Assembly: GCA_052170315.1 (NCBI GenBank) | Contig: JBQNAT010000023.1 | Span: forward strand, 1 to 7,666 | Origin: UBA9732 sp052170315 | Lineage (GTDB): Bacteria > Spirochaetota > Spirochaetia > Sphaerochaetales > Sphaerochaetaceae | Direction of reading: 5' to 3' | DNA length: 7,666 bases | Shown here: one piece after another, positions 5,932-7,666 of the stretch | Layout of the letters: each line of letters begins with the position of its first letter | Position numbering within the stretch: the first letter of the stretch is position 1 | Notes under the pieces: generated by a model | Told to the model about the DNA's origin: nothing | Databases searched by the model: none | Seen by the model: the letters and a program-made list of their open reading frames with translations, nothing else | Position numbers and translations under genes: made by a program

Positions 5932-6438
5932 TCACCCCTCTACAGGAACGAGTATTCCGTCTTCGCCTTCGGTGTACTTCCTGCCCTTGACCTTAATGAT
6001 TTTGACCTTCTCTTCCTCTGGCTCATTATCCGCCTCATCCTCATCCTTCTTTTTGACGTCAATTCCAAACAGCTTATTTGTCATAAACTTAAGACCTTTG
6101 AGATCCAGGAAGAGCTGTAGGAAATAAAACGGGACAAAGTAGAAAGGTATCAGGGCTTTGTTGTTCTCTGCAGGGAATTTGAGAAAGTGCATCAGACACC
6201 ATATAACAGAAAAGGACAAAAAGGCACTGAAAACCGTACACAGGGTTGACTTGACAGTGCTGAACACAGCTTCTGCCTTTTCAGTTCCCTCTGAGGACTT
6301 TCTGTTGACCCATTCCTCAATCTTGTCAAAGAACGCATGCTTGGTGATTCTCATGACCAATGCGACACCTATTGCTCCCAGGATGAACATGATGAATGTA
6401 TCCCTGTAGGTTGATACGACATAATCCAAGTAACTCAT
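5932..6438 (-). CDS. Three-helix membrane protein with charged C-terminal tail, holin candidate
   Basis: This 168-residue protein has three likely membrane helices (about 14-31, 64-86 and 95-112) separated by a charged loop (32-62). A strongly charged cytoplasmic-type tail (127-168) contains an acidic run, KKKDEDEADNEPEEE. Three helices plus a charged tail resemble class I holins, although 168 residues is longer than most. A tandem AGGAGGAGG lies just ahead of ATG 6438. The gene is 14 bp downstream of the XhlA-like gene and two bases ahead of the i-spanin candidate, so all are one operon. Its function as the pore that times lysis is inferred from context. It could instead be another phage membrane protein, as no family was recognised from the sequence itself. 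Confidence 0.55.
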   Translation of the reverse strand: MSYLDYVVSTYRDTFIMFILGAIGVALVMRITKHAFFDKIEEWVNRKSSEGTEKAEAVFSTVKSTLCTVFSAFLSFSVIWCLMHFLKFPAENNKALIPFYFVPFYFLQLFLDLKGLKFMTNKLFGIDVKKKDEDEADNEPEEEKVKIIKVKGRKYTEGEDGILVPVEG

Positions 6439-6452
6439 ATAACCTCCTCCTA

Positions 6453-6734
6453 TCAGATGATTGTTGCTGCCTTGTATCCAGTTGCCGTGTATTGGGCAAT
6501 GGCCTTTGCCTGTTCCGCATTGGTCGCAAAAAGAACTCCAAACAAAGCGATGACAAGACAGAGGAGGAAAACGGTGAGCTTTCCATACTTCTTGTTGACA
6601 TCCTTTGCAATCTTGACATCCTTCTTGATGGAGTTCAGAGATGCCATGAATGATTTATTATTATACTCCATGTCCTTCTTAATCTCCTTGATTTCCTTGT
6701 CATGTCTGTCGACTTTTTCTTCCAATGTTTCCAT
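6453..6734 (-). CDS. XhlA-like coiled-coil protein with a C-terminal membrane helix
   Basis: This 93-residue protein has a charged amphipathic helix (residues 1-50, repeating EKVDRHDKEIKEIKKD-type heptads) followed by one membrane helix (about 52-71) and a short Ala- and Thr-rich tail. This is the plan of haemolysin XhlA-type phage proteins, which sit at the membrane and work with a holin and endolysin. The start at 6734 has AAGGGGG seven bases upstream. That G run lies in the loop of a small inverted repeat (6735-6750). It is the first gene of the four-gene minus-strand block, and no convincing promoter was found upstream of it. Family assignment is by layout and size rather than by conserved residues. 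Confidence 0.6.
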   Translation of the reverse strand: METLEEKVDRHDKEIKEIKKDMEYNNKSFMASLNSIKKDVKIAKDVNKKYGKLTVFLLCLVIALFGVLFATNAEQAKAIAQYTATGYKAATII

Positions 6735-6750
6735 GTAAGTACCCCCTTAC
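6735..6750 (-). promoter_or_regulatory. Inverted repeat enclosing the ribosome binding site of the XhlA-like gene
   Basis: On the minus strand GTAAG (6750-6746) and CTTAC (6739-6735) flank GGGGTA, so the Shine-Dalgarno sits in a six-base loop directly against the ATG at 6734. A five-pair stem is weak, so a regulatory effect is only possible. Confidence 0.3.
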
Positions 6751-6818
6751 AAGTTAAGAATAGCAGTCCAATGAATCGTGAAGTATCATCGTCCGTATTG
6801 GTAAATTATTCCGTATTC

Positions 6819-6873
6819 GGTTGTAAAGCATAATTCGAGATACCTTATTGACAACCCCGACTCCGCTGGAAGA
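6819..6873. repeat. Imperfect repeat, copy A, with terminal inverted GGTTGT/ACAACC
   Basis: Bases 6852-6873 match 7601-7622 at 18 of 22 positions (CAACCyCrACTCCrCTGGAwGA), with TATTGA preceding in both apart from a two-base gap. GGTTGT (6819-6824) and ACAACC (6851-6856) form six-base inverted ends. The element lies upstream of the orphan gene, while copies B and C lie downstream. Confidence 0.5.
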
Positions 6874-7032
6874 CAACTGTTACGTAGTATTATTCCTTGT
6901 TCCATTTTGTTTGAGTAAATGAATTATGACCGCATCGTATCTGACCGAAACAATGTTTTTCAGTGCCGTTGTGCTTATGTTTACGCTGGATATTAGCAAG
7001 AGCCGAACAAATTGCGAAATTTCTTCTTTCTG

Positions 7033-7062
7033 TTGACTTCGTGGGGTGGCAGCACTTACCAT
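7033..7062 (+). promoter_or_regulatory. Weak candidate promoter for the orphan gene
   Basis: TTGACT (7033-7038) and TACCAT (7057-7062) are 18 bp apart. The start would be near 7069, just before the GGAG at 7071-7074. The -10 is poor. Confidence 0.3.
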
Positions 7063-7081
7063 CTGAGTGTGGAGTTCACAA

Positions 7082-7495
7082 ATGCACAGAAAAACCCTAT
7101 CGTATATGTTCACACATCTTCTGTGGAGAGACATCCCGCTCGTGGAAGATTCACATGCAGGGTATGGCAGGAATCTGTCTATTGGGCTATATTATCTTCT
7201 TCACGATGAGGTTAACAAGGCATTCGTGAATTGGAATGGGTGTATATCAAGGGACGATGAGCGTATTGATGCTTTGTTCATAAAGCATTGTATCCGCAGC
7301 TGTGATGAATGGAAGCCCCCACGGAAGGTCAGGCTGAACTTCAACGGTGATGTGGCTGACGCTATTCTCGGAGGCAATGTGTTGAAGGCGTGCAGGAAAG
7401 GGCTTCCTTTCAATGACGATACGATGAAGGCACTGAACATAGACGTAAACAACAGGGTATACACGCTGCTTGACATGGGAATCATTGAAATGTGA
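7082..7495 (+). CDS. Orphan protein of unknown function
   Basis: This 137-residue protein is not recognised. ATG 7082 is chosen because GGAG (7071-7074) lies seven bases upstream; a GTG at 7067 directly follows a stop codon and is less likely. No signal peptide or membrane helix is visible. The middle is rich in charged and aromatic residues (DDERIDALF, then DEWKPPRK near residues 59-81). The C-terminal third (about 83-137) looks like a compact mixed fold, with LNFNGDVADAI, LKACRKG and VYTLLDMGIIEM at the end. Codon choice is even through the whole frame, which supports a real gene. It stands alone on the plus strand, opposite to the lysis block, with related repeats on both sides. An accessory or cassette-borne gene fits this setting, but no function can be inferred. 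Confidence 0.6.
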   Translation: MHRKTLSYMFTHLLWRDIPLVEDSHAGYGRNLSIGLYYLLHDEVNKAFVNWNGCISRDDERIDALFIKHCIRSCDEWKPPRKVRLNFNGDVADAILGGNVLKACRKGLPFNDDTMKALNIDVNNRVYTLLDMGIIEM

Positions 7496-7497
7496 GC

Positions 7498-7526
7498 CCA
7501 CAAAGCTTGTTATTGGAAACACCTGA
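7498..7526. repeat. Imperfect repeat, copy B
   Basis: CCACAAAGCTTG is followed by TATTG one base later, exactly as in copy C (7580-7597). The first 18 bases agree at 17 positions, and similarity then fades. It begins three bases after the orphan gene's stop codon. Confidence 0.6.
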
Positions 7527-7529
7527 AAC

Positions 7530-7565
7530 CCTGCTTAACATTTGGCTTCGGTGCCTCATTAAGGG
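7530..7565 (+). other. Nested hairpin between repeat copies B and C
   Basis: CTTAA (7534-7538) pairs with TTAAG (7559-7563), extended by CC/GG across a two-base bulge. Inside, GGC (7544-7546) pairs with GCC (7553-7555). It has no T tract, so it is not a standard terminator for the orphan gene. Confidence 0.35.
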
Positions 7566-7570
7566 CGTGC

Positions 7571-7622
7571 GGTTTTACTCCACAAAGCTTGCTATTGAGA
7601 CAACCTCAACTCCACTGGATGA
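7571..7622. repeat. Imperfect repeat, copy C
   Basis: Its left half matches copy B (CCACAAAGCTTG at 7580-7591) and its right half matches copy A (7601-7622). It is flanked by GGTT and AACC (7571-7605), like the GGTTGT/ACAACC ends of copy A. It therefore links the two other copies into one degenerate family. Confidence 0.55.
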
Positions 7623-7666
7623 AAGTTTTTCCGTCTCCTTCGTGGCAAGGTTAAAGAAGTATGTTT

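Larger units (their letters stand above)
6751..7081. other. 331-bp gap without a supported gene
   Basis: Frames on both strands are short or atypical. Visible elements are two copies of CCGTATT (6793-6799 and 6811-6817, 18 bp apart), an imperfect repeat copy at 6819-6873 and a weak promoter near 7033-7062. A plus-strand frame from about 7012 to 7209 is open but overlaps the better-supported gene at 7082. No promoter for the lysis block could be identified with confidence. Confidence 0.6.
5165..7666. mobile_element. Putative prophage-derived segment starting at tRNA-Phe (right end not in window)
   Basis: Directly after the tRNA 3' end the content switches from housekeeping genes to a tight minus-strand block with a phage lysis layout, then to repeat-bearing DNA around an orphan gene. 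A tRNA 3' end is a classic tyrosine-integrase target. No integrase gene, no second copy of the tRNA 3' end and no phage structural gene are visible, so the boundary at about 5165 and the nature of the element are inferred. The right limit is unknown. Confidence 0.45.
7496..7666. other. Repeat-bearing terminal stretch with no confident gene
   Basis: Repeat copies B and C and a nested hairpin occupy this stretch. Two plus-strand frames are open through most of it, and one could start at a GTG (7492) overlapping the orphan gene's stop. The B and C copies are offset by 82 bp and so fall in different frames, which speaks for DNA-level repeats rather than protein. A partial gene running off the right edge is not excluded. 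Confidence 0.4.

Noticed and set aside
6457..6738. Plus-strand ORF antiparallel to the XhlA-like gene
   Set aside because: It is the reverse-strand shadow of a gene with a clear ribosome binding site and a coherent coiled-coil plus membrane-helix layout.
6793..6817. Two CCGTATT copies as replication iterons
   Set aside because: There are only two seven-base copies, with no replication gene and no AT-rich unwinding region tied to them.
6819..6873. CRISPR array
   Set aside because: Only one possible unit is present and there are no regularly spaced identical repeats or cas genes in the window.
7012..7209. Plus-strand frame of 65 codons upstream of and overlapping the orphan gene
   Set aside because: It has no ribosome binding site and overlaps the gene at 7082, which has one and keeps even codon use over its full length. 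A frameshifted relic was considered but not supported.
6819..7622. Integron attC sites around the orphan gene (known from Treponema denticola)
   Set aside because: One RYYYAAC-like heptamer (GCTTAAC, 7533-7539) is present, but no properly spaced GTTRRRY partner or matching inner pairs were found.

Overview
The window looks like spirochaete chromosome, most likely Treponema. The support is a 597-residue alanyl-tRNA synthetase without the C-terminal (C-Ala) domain, as known for spirochaetes, plus a small exported beta-rich protein and an M18 aminopeptidase of ordinary bacterial type. No rRNA or species marker is present, so the genus is an inference.

Positions 1-5164 are housekeeping chromosome. 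From the left: the 5' end of an rlmN-like gene on the minus strand, interrupted by an in-frame TAG; a divergent gene for a signal-peptide-bearing, probably outer-membrane protein with a clear terminator; an M18 (aspartyl-type) aminopeptidase; the convergent alaS; a divergent DprA/Smf-like gene behind alaS; and a tRNA-Phe(GAA) gene with a textbook promoter. alaS, and possibly dprA, appear to start transcription within a few bases of the start codon.

From 5165 rightward the character changes. A bidirectional terminator and a perfect 12-bp tandem repeat follow the tRNA. Then comes a compact minus-strand block of four small genes reading toward the tRNA: a coiled-coil plus membrane-anchor protein (XhlA-like), a three-helix membrane protein with a charged tail (holin candidate), an N-terminally anchored coiled-coil protein, and a small lipoprotein whose start codon overlaps the preceding stop. 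The last two have the layout of an inner- and outer-membrane spanin pair. Together this reads as a phage-type lysis module at the end of an element that probably entered at tRNA-Phe. No endolysin, integrase or second attachment site is seen in the window.

From 6735 to 7666 there is about 350 bp of non-coding DNA, an orphan plus-strand gene of 137 codons, and a tail of DNA with imperfect repeats. Related repeat copies lie on both sides of the orphan gene. This stretch breaks the expected continuity with phage late genes. The lysis block is therefore either the true end of an element continuing to the right or a remnant.
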